This document shows positions 1-11,748 of a stretch of DNA of 64,000 nucleotides, one piece after another; position 1 is the stretch's first letter; the number at the start of each line of letters is the position of its first letter. This DNA is from Oidiodendron maius Zn (lineage: Eukaryota > Ascomycota > Leotiomycetes > Myxotrichaceae). The DNA lies in contig KN832872.1 in the NCBI GenBank assembly GCA_000827325.1, positions 2,143,747 to 2,207,746 on the forward strand, in the 5' to 3' direction. Both the position numbers and the translations under genes were made by a program. A model generated the notes under the pieces. It made no database searches and had not been told where the DNA came from. It worked only from the letters and a program-made list of their open reading frames with translations.

Positions 1-3000
1 ATAGAATCTATAATAGGTATAGTAGTTTTATATATACTGCTTAATATCTGACTATATATCTAGCTAGTAATAGTATAGCTATAAGAGCTAGTAAGTCTTG
101 TCCCTGCCTGGATAGGCAGTCGATATCTGATTATAAGCTTCTTGGATCAGCTCTATATAGAGGTTATCTAGGGTAGTAGAGACAACTAATTGACCTATAT
201 ATAGCAATAGTCTATCCTTGATAGTGTATTTGCCTAGAGTAGTTGACTTGGCTTGTATATAGAGGGCTTCTAGAGACTCTATATCCTTGTTAGCCTGAAG
301 TATCCAGTTAACTAGGTTATTAGACTTATTAAAAGGGTCTTCTTCTTTAATAGATAGCAAGTCAATTGCTAATATCTTAATACCTAAGTCCTGAAGAACT
401 CTAGGATCTATCTGGTCCTAGGATAGGAAGGTATAGGTTCGATATTAGGTCTTGATCCTATCTTAAGTAGTAACTTTAATATCCCTCCAGGTAAGTATAT
501 CTGCTTTCTGGTTCTGTTTACTAGGCCTATAGGATATAATAAAGTGGTATTTAGCTAGTGCTTTAGTCTAGTAAGCCTAACGGCTAGTTAGCTGCTTTAT
601 TAATATAAAGTACTCCAGGGCCTTATAGTCAGTATAGATTTTAATCTGTTTTATAGTCCTTTAGAGCTCTAGATACTACTTGACTAGTAATCTAACTATA
701 GCTAGTATTTCCTTATTATATATCTTGTAGTTATACTTGGTAAGTACTATAGTCTTTAAGAAGTAGGTAACTGGATACTATTCCTTATTAGAGTAGAGTT
801 ATAATAGGATACTAGCAATCACTCTATCTAATATATCTGTTTTGATTATTGACTTGTATTTAGGGCTATAATAGTATAGTATTAGTATAGCTATAAGCTA
901 TAGCTTTAGCTCCTTAAAAGCCTTCTAGTACTACTTATTGAATATAAATGGAATATTAGTCTTTATAAGTTGGATTAGGGGTTTAGTAATCCTTCTATAG
1001 TCCTAGATAAAGTGTCTATAAAAGTTATAGAAGTCTAGGAACGACTAGATTCCCTTTATAGTAATAGAAGCAGTCTAGTTAACTATTATAGAGACCTTTT
1101 CTAGATTGACCTTAATATTATCTATAGTAATAATAAAGCCTAGGTATTTAGTATACTTGACTCTGAATTTATATTTCTTTAAGTTAGCCTATAAGCCTAT
1201 ATCCCTTAGCTACTATAAGACCTTCTTAATATACTCTTTATATTCTAACTTGTTTTTAGAGTAAATAAGGATATTATCTAGATAAGCAGTATAGAAATTG
1301 TCCAGGTAATCAAATAGGACATTATTTATATATTACTAATATATTGCTAGTCTATTAGTAAGGCTAAAAGGGAGGATCTTATACTTATATAAGCTATAAC
1401 AAGTCTAGAAGGTAGTCAGCTCCTTAAACTTAGAGTCTATCTGGATCCAATTAAAAGCCTGATAGATATCTAGCTTGGTATAGAGCCTAGTATAGCTGAT
1501 CTAGCTTAGTAACTTATTAATCAACAGGAGGGGATACTAATCCTTATAGGTTATCTAGTTCAAGTTCTGGAAATCAATATAGAGATATAAATATCTATTA
1601 GCCTTATAGATAAAGAGGATTAGTATAGCAAAGGGGGCCTGACTAGGCTCTATAAAACCCTTATAAAGGTTCTTAATAAGGTAGCGTTTAACCTCCTCTA
1701 GCTCCTCTATAGTTATATAGTATAGTAGTCTAAAACCTAGATTATTAGGCTCTATTAGGTTAATCCTATAATTGTAGGGCTAGTTAGGAGGTAATATATC
1801 CGATACTTCTTTAGAAAAAACGTCCTAGAACTCCTTATAAGCTACTAGTAGCAGTAGTTCTTATAGTATAGTAGGCTCTAACTAGCTAATTTGATAGAGG
1901 TTAGTAGTCTAGCTACTGCTATCTATAAGGCTTTAGTCCTTCTAATCTTGGATTAACTAGTCAATCTTATATAGGCTAGTTAAAAAGAGCTTGCTATCCT
2001 CTTAGTATAGATATAAGTAAAAACTATTTGCTAAGATAGTATTAATATCTATCTGGTAGGGCCTCTTAGCCTTAGTAGGCTAGTAGGGCTTCTTTTAGTA
2101 AGGGAGGTTAGGGGTTTGCTATTGGTCCAAAAGGTTATTATTTATCTTCTATAGGTAGTCCTAGAGCTCTAGCTTAAAGAAGACCTTAGGTTAAAGCTTC
2201 TGCTTTAGCTTTAGTTAAGAGATTGATTTAACCTAGCTACTAAAGGAAATCAAAGTAATCTCTATACTCTTATAGCCTAAGTTACTTCCCTAATCTATAG
2301 CAGTAAAGGCCTAGTCCCTATAATCTATATCCTCTTAGTAGCTAAGAGCCCTTGAGGCTAGGATTAGATCCTAGTAGTTCTACTAGATTTCCTTAGCTAC
2401 CAAGTAGCTAGGTAATAACTTAGCTAGCCAGACTAAGCGGTATTACCAGTAATCTAGTAAGATATTAAAATAGACTAGCTACTTCTATCCAATTATTATA
2501 TTATAGCTTCCTAGATCTAATATTAAGAGGGGTATATTATACTAGCGATACTAGTTAATAGTTAGGTATAGCTATATATAATAGGTAACTAGCCTCCTTA
2601 GCTAGCTATTATATCCTTTAACCTGGATAGGGCTAGGTAGTCAGGCGGTTTTAATATTAAAGGACCTGGCTAGATTAATTATAAAGAGTATATTAACAAA
2701 TATAAATCTATTTGCTCTAGAGTTAATAAAGATATATAAGGTAATACTGGTTCTATTGGTTGATAGTATATAGGCTATAGTAAGGTGCTATCCTTCTATA
2801 AGACTTCTTAAGTCAATTCCCTATAAATTAACCTTTAGGGAGCCTAGACTAGAGTCTTTATCTAGGCCTCCTTTTTTCCTGGATCTATATCAGTGACTCT
2901 ATCCCTATAAATAGTGTTCTTATAGACTCCTAGGTCTCCAGCTTTATTATTTTCAATATCCTTGATATTAGCTGTTTAGTCCGGCAGCTTATAGTCTATA

Positions 3001-4807
3001 TATAGGTAGCTGATCCCCCTGTAATTAAAGTACCTGGTTTGCTGGTATAGCTGGAACAGTGATATAACTGGCTAGAGGTTGATTAGCTTAGGCTAAGGCA
3101 GCCAGTCTAGGGCTAGTGGTGGTGTACTACCTACTTGACTGAGTGGCTTTAGGAGTTAAGGATACCTAACAGCCAGATAGGCAGGAGGTAGCTATATAGT
3201 AGCTTTAGCCTCTTAGTCCTTTATAATCTAGCTATTAAAGTATTATAGGTTAGTATTAATATAGCCTAGACAATTATAGAGCTTCTGGAAGTCGCTATCC
3301 AGGTTATACTTAGTAGCCAGGATATATAACTAAAGAGGAGCTATAACCTTCTTGTATAAGTTATCAAAACAGTCTGCCTCTAGGATCCAGCCTCTATTAG
3401 CTAGCTGGAGGAATTATATCTTAAAGTCCTGGAAAAACTCCTTATCCTTTATTTTTAGTTCCCTATATTTAGTATAGGAGTCTTCCTTATAGTATTAGTT
3501 ATAATAGATATCATTAAGGGCTATTAGTATTTTAGTATAGTCAAGGTAAAGGTTATTATTCTCTATATTACTAGTATATTAAGGGTATAAGTGCTACTAA
3601 GCCTCTCCCTCTATATAGTTAAAAATAAAGGATTAGATCTCCTAATCGCTATCAAATTAAGAGCTATCAATTTGGAGTTTATCTGTAACTTGCTCCTTTT
3701 AGGCTTGATACTTAATAGTTCTATCCTTCTTTCTAGAGAACTAAGGAGGGTCCTTATACTTTGGCTTATATTAAACTATATACTAGGATTTAGATCTGGT
3801 TGTTGGTTCTAGGGAAGCTTAAAGAGGAGTCGGGTTTTGGAGCAGCTAGGTAACTATAGCCTCTAGCTTTTCGATCTGCTTCTGGGCAGTTTTGGCCTCT
3901 ATTTGACTCTTGACTTAGGTATACTGGAAAGCTAAGAGGTTAGTATACTGGTCTAGGCTCTTAAAGGGTTCCTGATCGAGGGGGTTGCTTTCAAAAGGGG
4001 CTGGATACTGAGTGGATCCTTATAGTTCAGGAGGTCTATAAGAGGCATCCCTTGCTTTACCCTTATCCTTGGCTAGAGGGGCTATATTAGTGGTCTTGAA
4101 TTTGAAGGTTAAGCTTAGAGTATTGAATCAGTTATATAGTTACGTTACAGGTATATCCTGATTCCTATCACTATAGGCTATTAGGGGTAGTATTCTTGCT
4201 AGGATATGTTTGCTAGTTATATAGGTATATATTTGAAGGTTAAAGAGTATAAGAGGTTTGATAGGTCAGTAAAGGTAGTAAGTACAAACAGGCTCGATAA
4301 ATACTGGTTCTGATTAAATTCTGGCTTCTGAGGCTTCTCCAGCTACCTTTGCTTTAATGGCTTATTTTATGACTGTATAGTTGGAGCTGGTGATATTAAA
4401 GGTGTAAAAGGGCTATAGATTGACTGATCTGGTGGCTCTCAGCAAGCAGCAGTAGTATTTAACCTCGACTAACTACAAGGGCAAAGAAGAAGAAGAGTGA
4501 GTTTAATTGTAATGTAACAGCCTGGCTACTATAAGCTTTATGAAGGGAGGCAGTAGCCAGTTAAGGTGCTGTATTGACGAAGACAATTAAACTAAGGAGA
4601 GAAAAGCTCTCTGGGCAAACGCTCAACTGTATAAATACTGCTCGGCCCGGATTAAGCCTAGTGCCGAGGGGACGTAGCGAATCGCTGGCAGCCGCTCCGG
4701 CCTGCTAGTCCTAATCCGTCACGAATCCTCCTCAACCACCACGTCCGGATCCTGGCCGCTGCCAGCCTGGCAGAACCACCCCGTCCTAGCCTGGCTGGGC
4801 TGTCACA
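1..4807 (-). mobile_element. RIP-degraded Ty3/gypsy LTR retrotransposon, truncated by window edge
   Basis: The minus strand carries the remains of a Ty3/gypsy element in the order Gag zinc knuckle (about 3060-2995, Cys positions now Tyr), protease (about 2780-2700), reverse transcriptase (about 1900-1000, with YLDN-ILIYS at about 1284-1260, where active elements have YLDD), RNase H (about 760-590) and the integrase H2C2 region (about 190-88, residues HPGRDKTY-like). That order, with integrase last, is what distinguishes gypsy from copia. The body is TA-rich and every frame is broken by TAG/TAA, the pattern left by CpA-to-TpA mutation (RIP). Nothing here can encode an active protein. The right end is an LTR at 4513-4807; the other LTR lies beyond position 1. 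Confidence 0.85.
4513..4807 (-). repeat. LTR of the Ty3/gypsy element (its 5' LTR)
   Basis: The segment starts TGTAACAGCC and ends GGCTGTCACA, near-perfect inverted ends of the TG...CA type, 295 bp long. It sits at the upstream (right) end of the minus-strand gypsy remnant, so it would be the 5' LTR. Part of it (about 4630-4800) is GC-rich and looks little mutated, unlike the TA-rich internal region. The partner LTR and the target duplication are outside the window, so the boundaries rest on the terminal inverted repeat alone. Confidence 0.7.
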
Positions 4808-5562
4808 CTCTCTTTACTTTTATCTCCTTTATCTTACTTATTCTTAATATCTTTTATATAATAGATATAAATCAAGGGTCTTTATATATTAAAAGGGGTT
4901 AATCCTTTAGATAACTAGTTAAATCAAGGGCCTTTATAATAAAAGGAGTTAATGTTGACTGATATTCTTTAGCAAGTAACGTCTAGCAGAAGCCTCCTAA
5001 GATAGAACTATTAGATATTACTTCTCTTTAAAGTAATATAAGCTCCTAATCTGTAATATCACTAATCAGTGTTTGTATCACTCCAGTAATACTATATATA
5101 CAATATAGGGTTAAAAAGGTTAGTTGAATTAGTTGTTATTGTTCTAAAGGTAAGGCTACTGCCTTGCTATTAATATATTCGCTTTCCTGGTGTATTGTTC
5201 ACCCATTCCATATAAGTTGACCCGATCCGATTCGCCTTGGTTATACAGACAGATATATATTAGACAGGCTGTATAACGCAAACGAGTGGCGACGAGCTTG
5301 CGGCTGATTGAAACGAGTGGACAGCCCAAGCCGAGCCTGCTGCATAAGGACGTGCTGAGCAAATTAGTAGTACCAGCTAGAAGAATCAAATACCGTGTAC
5401 GAAGATGTATAATAAAGAAATGCAGAGAGAGAGAGATTGAGAATATAATTTACTCTTCGTTACTACTATCAAAGCTTCTAGGACTACAATTTGTAGGAAA
5501 GGCCGATCTAAGCTGAAGACAAGTCTGTACCAGGCCTGTACCAGATACCTGTATGGTACTGT
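4808..5562. other. intergenic, no gene recognised
   Basis: AT-rich spacer between the gypsy LTR and a MITE. Short open frames on both strands at 5156-5516 overlap one another and have no recognisable similarity. I see no gene. Confidence 0.5.
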
Positions 5563-5755
5563 TATCCCCTCGTCTGGTACGAGCTGCCCACGCTAGCAGG
5601 GGTATAGTAATACACTATTTCCATAGTGCTGAGTATCGCTAAAGTCCATGTACTACAGTGCTTACAACCCTTAAAGTCTCTATCATTTTAGCGACCAAAG
5701 AAAAACTTTAGCGTACCCCTGCTAACGTGGGCAGCTCGTACCAGACGAGGGGATA
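5563..5755. mobile_element. TA-flanked MITE (family A, copy 1)
   Basis: A 193-bp unit bounded by 42-bp terminal inverted repeats: left arm 5563-5604 and right arm 5714-5755 match with one mismatch (C/T near the inner end). The unit begins TATCCCC and ends GGGGATA, so the outermost TA pair fits a duplicated TA target as made by Tc1/mariner-type transposases. There is no coding capacity. An interrupted second copy is recognisable at about 11225-11558. The high arm identity suggests relatively recent movement compared with the RIP-eroded retroelements. Confidence 0.85.
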
Positions 5756-5762
5756 GAGTTTA

Positions 5763-5791
5763 GACTGAAGCTGGCTTCGAATGTTACTGTA
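5763..5791 (+). repeat. 29-bp dispersed motif, copy 1
   Basis: One of three scattered copies of a motif beginning GACTGAAGCTGG and ending TTACTGTA. The others are at 33470-33498 (minus) and 36415-36443 (plus). This copy lies just outside MITE A. Origin unknown; it may be a transposon subterminal fragment. Confidence 0.5.
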
Positions 5792-6371
5792 ACTACTTGG
5801 CTCTTAGAATTAGGAGACATTTTATATAGAGGTCGTCTAGGTGTATTGGTGGTTAAGGCATAGCCGTATTAAAGGCTGGTTAGGATAAAACGCAAAAAAT
5901 TACTGATTTGGCGACCTACTATAAATTACTACAGCTACCAGAAGCCATGCCGACACCGCGTGAAAAGGCAGTAATATCGGACCTTGGATAAAGGTCATGG
6001 CGAATTGCTAAGATTAGGGTTCTGCAGTTCGCATCAACCGTATCTTTCATAGCTGAAAAGTAACCAACAACGACAGGGATTTAGTGCGAAGGGATGATAG
6101 TGATAGTGAGGCCGAGGTCGAACGCGCAGCAGAGGCAACGGGTTGTTTGAGATATAGATACGAACAAGTGTACTGGAGAACGTGGGGGAAATATAGATAT
6201 GCATTCAGTCTTGAAATCATTGAAATCAGCCTTTGTACTTGTAAGGCTACATCAGAGACTCATTACTAGATTGGAAACTTATCTTTCTATGTTCTACCCG
6301 TTGGAGTTCTACAACTCCCATAATATTCACGACTCACTCTTCTGCGCCGGTAACGTCAATAAATATCGTAA
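5792..6371. other. intergenic downstream of the metallohydrolase
   Basis: Holds the 3' flank of the minus-strand metallohydrolase gene. A 61-aa open frame at 6084-6269 has no recognisable similarity, and I do not call it a gene. Confidence 0.4.
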
Positions 6372-7594
6372 TTAGCCAACTTGCTTTACATCAAAGTCGC
6401 TACAAAACAGCCAACGCGTCTCCAAGCCCAGATTGCTCGCCATCCACAAATTGATCTTCTCCGGGAACAAAGGGATCCTATCTCGCACAGAGAGATCATG
6501 AGCGATCAGAACAAAGATATTATCTGCCGCATCGAGTTCCTGGATCTTCCGCACCGTATCCATCGCCGCTTCGTGATCCGGAAATAATGGGCCCCGTGCC
6601 ACGGTGAAGAATGGATTACTGGCACTCTGTCTGATTGTGAGTTGCTGCAACAGCTCTCCTGGACACGGAATTATACTCGCGTTTCCTGCCGGCTTGCTTG
6701 TAGCTGCAGTGGCATATTCGGCAGGGCAAAGAGAGATGGACCGAGGTAGCGGCAAGTAGTCTGTTGGTCGGAGCGCCCCTGGGTGGTGACATGCATCTGC
6801 ACCCAGGAAGACGAACGAGGAAGGATCGGCTGTGGTGCGCGCGAGTGCGCACAGGTGGCCGATGGCGTGGCCTGGAGCGTCGAGGAGGTAGAAGGACCCG
6901 TCGCCGAAGAAGTCCAGCGCGTCAAAGCGGCCGACCTTCAGAGGGGACGGGGTATCATTGTTGTTGACTTCGTTGCGACCCACAAAGGAGACCTCACGAA
7001 CAACCCGACCCTCGATATCACTGTCGAGCACGCCTGCGTCGGGGTTGCTGGGCCATCCTGGCCAGGACGCCGCGCGGACGCCAGGCCCGACGACAAGGTC
7101 GGTCGTGGGCGGGAATGTGGAGGGATCGCCGATGTGGTCGAAGTGATTGTGCGACCAGATGATGGCCTCAATGTCGCGCGTTCGGATGCCCAGATCGCTC
7201 GTATCTAGTACTGACGCGACGTCGTGTAGTCCAGGTGTGACGGTGGTTGTTGCTTTGATGAGCGACACGATTCTAGGGGCATATTTGTCCCAGTCCTGGC
7301 GGACTCCCAGATCGAAGACGACATGACGGTTGCCATTGGAGATGAGGAAGCAGTAGATGGGTGAATGCAAGCCCTTGAAGCCCTCGATCTGGGGCTGTAA
7401 GAAGAGTTTGGGATTGATGTACAGCAGTGTATTCCTAGAGTACGTGAGCTGAGGGAGTGCGACTGAAGGGCAATTACAATTAATATTGGACTTGCTCACG
7501 TGTCGATTACTCTGACATCTACCGTAGACTTTGATTCTGGGATGTTGAGTTTTAGCGGGAGCTTCGGAGCGACGAGATGGTCAGACTTGGACAT
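6372..7594 (-). CDS. metallo-beta-lactamase-fold hydrolase
   Basis: Predicted two-exon gene of 385 aa: exon 1 7594-7500, intron 7499-7435, exon 2 7434-6372. I chose ATG at 7594 because it restores the family N-terminus (VDVRVIDT) ahead of the conserved FLQPQIEGF and PIYCFLI segments; the open frame of exon 2 itself begins only with GTG at 7499. The metal-binding motif HNHFDH is intact (His127, His129, Asp131, His132), followed by a Gly-Asp, and later GHAIGH and GADACHH supply further likely ligands. The protein belongs to the lactonase/lactamase-like MBL group, members of which occur in fungal polyketide clusters as thioesterase-like or hydrolytic enzymes. No signal peptide or membrane segment is seen. 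It lies 10 kb left of the GMC gene, so cluster membership is uncertain, but a dead paralog sits beside the prenyltransferase at about 26.2-26.8 kb. Its substrate is unknown. Confidence 0.85.
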
Positions 7595-8600
7595 ATTCTT
7601 CTCTGGGTGCTTCAACGTTCAAAATGGCCCAAAAGTATTCATTAACACCGTACTAGCTTTAATTTTATGAGAAAAATAATTACATATTTATTACGTCTAA
7701 CTGAAGTCTAGTTTACGTTTTTACTCGGGATTATTTTACTTACTCGGGCACGCACTAAGAGAATCAGCACAGGTTTCATAAATTAATATTATTTCTATTA
7801 AAAACTACTATACAGTTAATCAACTGCAAGCATGTGGTACTTGGTATTTTCTACAGGAGTAGCTGTGCAGTAATAGAGGGAACTTGAATTTATGTTAGTA
7901 ATTATATCTATTTAGCTTTAGAAGGGCTTGTAATACATTTACATACTACCGCTTCTATTAGTCATACGTAGTCTTTACATCACAACTATCACTTAAAGAG
8001 GAGCCTGAATCTTAATTACTCTTGAAATCAGAATTAGATCTATAATTGGAGACTTAACCCAGCATACAGTGTACACACAGCTTGCTTCCGTTCCCAGTCT
8101 AGTTACGACGATGCAACGTTGGTCTCATGGAGGAGGCAGTTGCAGTGGAACTAACGATAGACTGATCTTCTTGACAATTGGTGTTTGGAATTGACACTTG
8201 CAAAGTGTTCGGATGGGCCATGGCCGCCTGTAGTCATCAACCGCTATACTGTTATTCTTTGGCATATCTGTGAGACGGAGGGAGAGCGTATCCCTTTGAG
8301 CCGGAGGATATCCTCTTGTAGGGAGTAATCGTCGGGCCGAAGGTGCAACGGAAGCCGATTGTTTTTAGCATCAAACATTTTACTAATGATTTCTAAGCAA
8401 CAGTCACGGAAAGGGGGAGCATAAATAGAAGGGACGTGTTTAAAGGATGTTACATCTGTCTGTAGTCTACCAATATAACTGATTTTATGGCTGAACTGCT
8501 TAAATCACTAGCGGTCGTACTCAATATCGTCGATCAATCTCCCTCCCAGGATAGAAATCATCTCTCCTGGCAACACGCCACTAGATTCTTGTCCATTTAC
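7595..8600. other. intergenic between metallohydrolase and Myb gene 1
   Basis: Contains the metallohydrolase promoter (just right of 7594) and the 3' flank of the Myb gene. About 7640-8060 is AT-rich. A plus-strand ATAAATA box near 8421 precedes a frame (8487-8825) that runs antisense into the Myb gene and looks accidental. No further gene is seen. Confidence 0.5.
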
Positions 8601-10115
8601 TCAACAAAAGTTCGACGATGGCCTTGGCTCAATCCTCATTGTGACAGATGCCCCTACTCCTTCCAAACCGGTCATGACAGATTCTATTTGTGCGCCAGTG
8701 CACACCATGTCAAGGGTTATCTGGTAGGTAGTCGAGGCGTTGTCGCGGTCTTTAGGGCCTTTTTGTGTGTAGGGAGCTCGGCCGCTCGTTGTCGTAGACA
8801 TATCAGTCGGGAGAATTGCCGTTGAATGGGAGAGCGGGGGGTAACTAGGCGCTCTGGTGGGCGACGGCCTCATATCTAGAGCATCGGCGTCTGGGTATCA
8901 ATCAGCATTTCATCAAGTCTTACTTTGTCTCTGCGAGTATAGGGATGAATATGCTTACTGTATGGTGTATACGACACGTGTGTGGTCGTAGCGCCTGGTT
9001 CTTGGACGGCCCCGAAGAAACGTGAATAGTCCCTAGGGAGGTCCAAAGGTGGCGACTGGGGATTTGAGGAGAGAAATATGTTCTTATCGGAAGACATATC
9101 ATCCGCCGTCTCGGTAGTCCAGGTCTCCGTGGCAGTGGGAGTAGGCAAAGGTGCAACTCTGTCGTAATGGAGGGAATTGGTGTCTAAGAGAATGCCATCT
9201 CCGCCTCTCTCCGCAAATTCATCTTGTGCTCTCGGCCTTGTTGACTTCAAGTCTAGCCTCCGGGCGTGGCTGTTGGGTTTGCCCATGTACTGGCTATGTG
9301 AAACCCTGCTCTCATCCTCGTCCCCGTACCTGCGGTATCTACTTTCAATGTTCTCGTCCTCATCCTCGTCGTCCTCGTCATCCTCATTGTCCTCCTCTCC
9401 ATCATCACCTCCGGCTATCTTGTCGCTATCGTGGCCCTGGATATCGGGGCTTTTCCTCGCTTCTGACATTGGACTTCCCTGCATGGTTGTGGCACCTAGA
9501 GAGCCAATGGGGGATATATTAGATGTCGTAGCAGCAATCTGTTTCTTGGGCTTCGAGCCATTATGTTCGTCGCACAGCCGTAGGGTGGAGTAACGGTTCT
9601 TAAGTGCAAGGCCCGTCCTCTTTGGAACATGTGAAGATGATATGGCGGCCCAGTTGGTGCCATGGGTAAGCACGGCGTGGAGCAGCTGCAAATCTTCTGT
9701 TGGAGTCCAGTCGTAATGGTTGATGCCCGGATCCAGTGCCTGACTCCAGTGACTAGAGCATTGGTCGGGATTTCTAGACATCACAGCTTGTGCCACCCGG
9801 TTCCAGCTAAACCCATGCTTAAAAACAGCTTTAATCAACCGTTCGTCCTCTCTCTCGGACCATGGCCCCTTGTCTATACCTACTGCAAGACTATTCCACC
9901 ATCTCCTACGGCAGTCTTTATTTGATCGTCCGGGAACAGACTTGGCCAGCTCTCGCCACAGCAGGGGGCGCGATTGTGTAAGTGCTGTGCGATATGAGTA
10001 TGTATCATAGCTTGGGGACAGAAAAGGCTCAGCCATTCGGGCACCAACCTGTGTTAACCGCCCACTGAAGAGCGGCATCCTCCTCCGGTGTCCAATTTCG
10101 TCGAGCTCGGGCCAT
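8601..10115 (-). CDS. Myb-type DNA-binding regulator 1
   Basis: Three exons, 460 aa: 10115-10049, 9984-8959 and 8890-8601, with introns 10048-9985 and 8958-8891. The start at 10115 gives MARARRNWTPEEDAAL, the first Myb helix-turn-helix. Two more Myb repeats follow (GPWSEREDERLI; YDWTPTEDLQLL), each with the spaced Trp residues, covering about residues 5-165. A highly acidic Asp/Glu tract follows, then a disordered Ser/Thr-rich region. The second intron removes a stop at 8876-8878 and shifts frame into a conserved C-terminal segment (YQITLDMVC...VGASVTMRIE). That segment and the intron site before it are shared with the paralog at 11749-13245, which supports the model. A nuclear transcription factor is the likely role; its targets are unknown. 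Confidence 0.85.
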
Positions 10116-11224
10116 AGTATCAGCACAACAGATATTGAGATTTTCTTCCAGGGGCTTGATACAAGTCGTTGAAAATGCCCCTCAAATCGATCTCTGATCA
10201 TCCCAGAACACCTAGAATATCTTATAGATAACACTAGAAGCAGGCACGCAGTGATCCCTGCACGCACATTGCTTGTCTGTCATCGAATACCTAACAGGGC
10301 CTCACTAATCGCCATTTAATAACACCACTGTTGGAAGAATGGAAGAGTCGCGACCGAGCGGTACTCGGGCGGCACAGCCATCGGACGAGTCTCATTCTCG
10401 ACTAGGTTACAGCTGCGGGGACAATCACCGATCTGCAAGAGCGTGGGCGAGATGCGGCTGATCGAGCCCCAACCCCCGTGCAAGATAGGCACAATTTGTC
10501 CTACAGGGAGTTGATATAGCTATCAGCTGCTACCAAGGTGGACACGCGGCATGTAGAGGATGCACGGCACACGGCACGGGAGCTAAAGCTTACATAGCAT
10601 CTGCAAACTAGCAAGTCTACTACGAGAATTCCCGAACCGGGGGAGGATCAGGCTCCGAGAATCTTTTCCCGCCTCCTAGTACCTTCCGTAAGCAGGCCAA
10701 TGCACTTGGCGAGGGAGGGACTTGATGGCCTCTCATGTGCGCCGGAGGAGTATTTCTCACGGGAGCCACATGTCGCGCCTTGCTACCGGACAAGAAGACG
10801 GACTTTTGAGCTATTGTCAGCGCTATGACGGGAGTGCGTCTTAGCTTTACAGGGCCATGCTTAAATGTACGGCATGTGCAAGCTTACGGCCGAAGCAACA
10901 CAGTTCATCCTAGCTATTGGCCGCATATAGTAGTAAAAAGACTTCAGCCCGCCCGACTCACGCCCAGGCATCATCCAAGGCATCGTCCAAAAATGACGCC
11001 TTGGTTGATAAGCACTAAGGATGGAGTGACATGTAGCCTAGGAGTACTTGTTGGTTTTGGCCTAGATGTTCGGATTTCCCACGCATGTGGCGGCATAGGC
11101 TGCTTTGCAGTAGATACTGTATCCGTGTGTCCTTACGTAGATAAGTACTGGAAGTGCATCCCCTGCTCTGCGCTTCATGGGTTCCCTGACCAATATAAAT
11201 ACGTAGATGTTCCGAGAAGCGAAG
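10116..11224. other. shared upstream region of the two Myb genes
   Basis: Divergent promoter region for the head-to-head Myb paralogs. A 16-bp inverted repeat with one mismatch (11161-11176 and 11216-11231, CCCTGCTC core) could form a hairpin and may be the eroded left end of the neighbouring MITE. The open frames here show no recognisable similarity. Confidence 0.45.
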
Positions 11225-11558
11225 AGCAGGGTGTGCAGTCACTGTATCTACCTGCATCTCACTAAAGTCCCTGTACTGCAGTGCTTACTATCCCTCCCCT
11301 TGAATAAATGTCACCTCTCTACTGTAGATCCTTCGAACTGCTTAGCTCAGACAAGTATGACATGAAGGATTTTTGCCCTGTGCATCCAATCAGAGCTTAC
11401 AGAATACCTCGAGATATGCTCTTACAAGTTAAGCAGCCTTAGAGCGAAAAGTGGGGAGGTGACATTTATTCAAGGTGGGGGATAGTACAGCCTTGAAAGA
11501 CCTTGTCGTTTCAACTTCCCCCTGCTAGCGTAGGCAGTGGCTGCCAGACGAAGGGATA
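11225..11558. mobile_element. MITE family A, copy 2, interrupted by MITE B
   Basis: The inner sequence ACTAAAGTCC...CAGTGCTTAC (about 11260-11288) matches 5640-5664 of MITE A copy 1. The right part (about 11515-11558, ending AAGGGATA) matches the right arm of copy 1 with several changes. Between the two halves lies MITE B. The left terminal repeat is not clearly recognisable, so the left boundary is approximate. The copy is more diverged than copy 1. Confidence 0.65.
11289..11484. mobile_element. TA-flanked MITE (family B), nested in MITE A
   Basis: A 196-bp unit that starts TATCCCTCCCC and ends GGGGGATA. Inverted arms at 11291-11317 and 11456-11482 match at 25 of 27 positions. The flanking TA at each end fits a duplicated TA target. 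It interrupts homology to MITE A exactly where copy 1 is continuous, showing it inserted later. Non-coding. Confidence 0.75.
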
Positions 11559-11748
11559 TGTGATACGCGAAGATGCTTGCTTCACGGCTTCCTTCCCGTG
11601 CATCCCGCTTGTTTTGCTTCGGCAGCACCAACAGTTTGTTTTCATCAAGGCCATGCCAATACCTGGTCTTTCCCCTACTTTCCCCCGAACTCCCAGCGCT
11701 ACAATTTATAGGAGCAACAGTTCAGTCTTTTTGGCGTCTTCCCAGAAC

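Noticed and set aside
3591-3812. 73-codon plus-strand open frame
   Set aside because: It lies antisense within the RIP-mutated gypsy body, is Leu/Ile-rich from base composition, and has no family similarity.
8487-8825. 112-codon plus-strand frame with a nearby TATA-like box
   Set aside because: It runs antisense through the conserved last exon of Myb regulator 1, which has clear paralog support.
8873-8959. Possible frameshift or nonsense mutation in Myb regulator 1
   Set aside because: The break is explained by a 68-nt intron with good splice signals and a CTGAT branch site, at the same place as an intron in the paralog.
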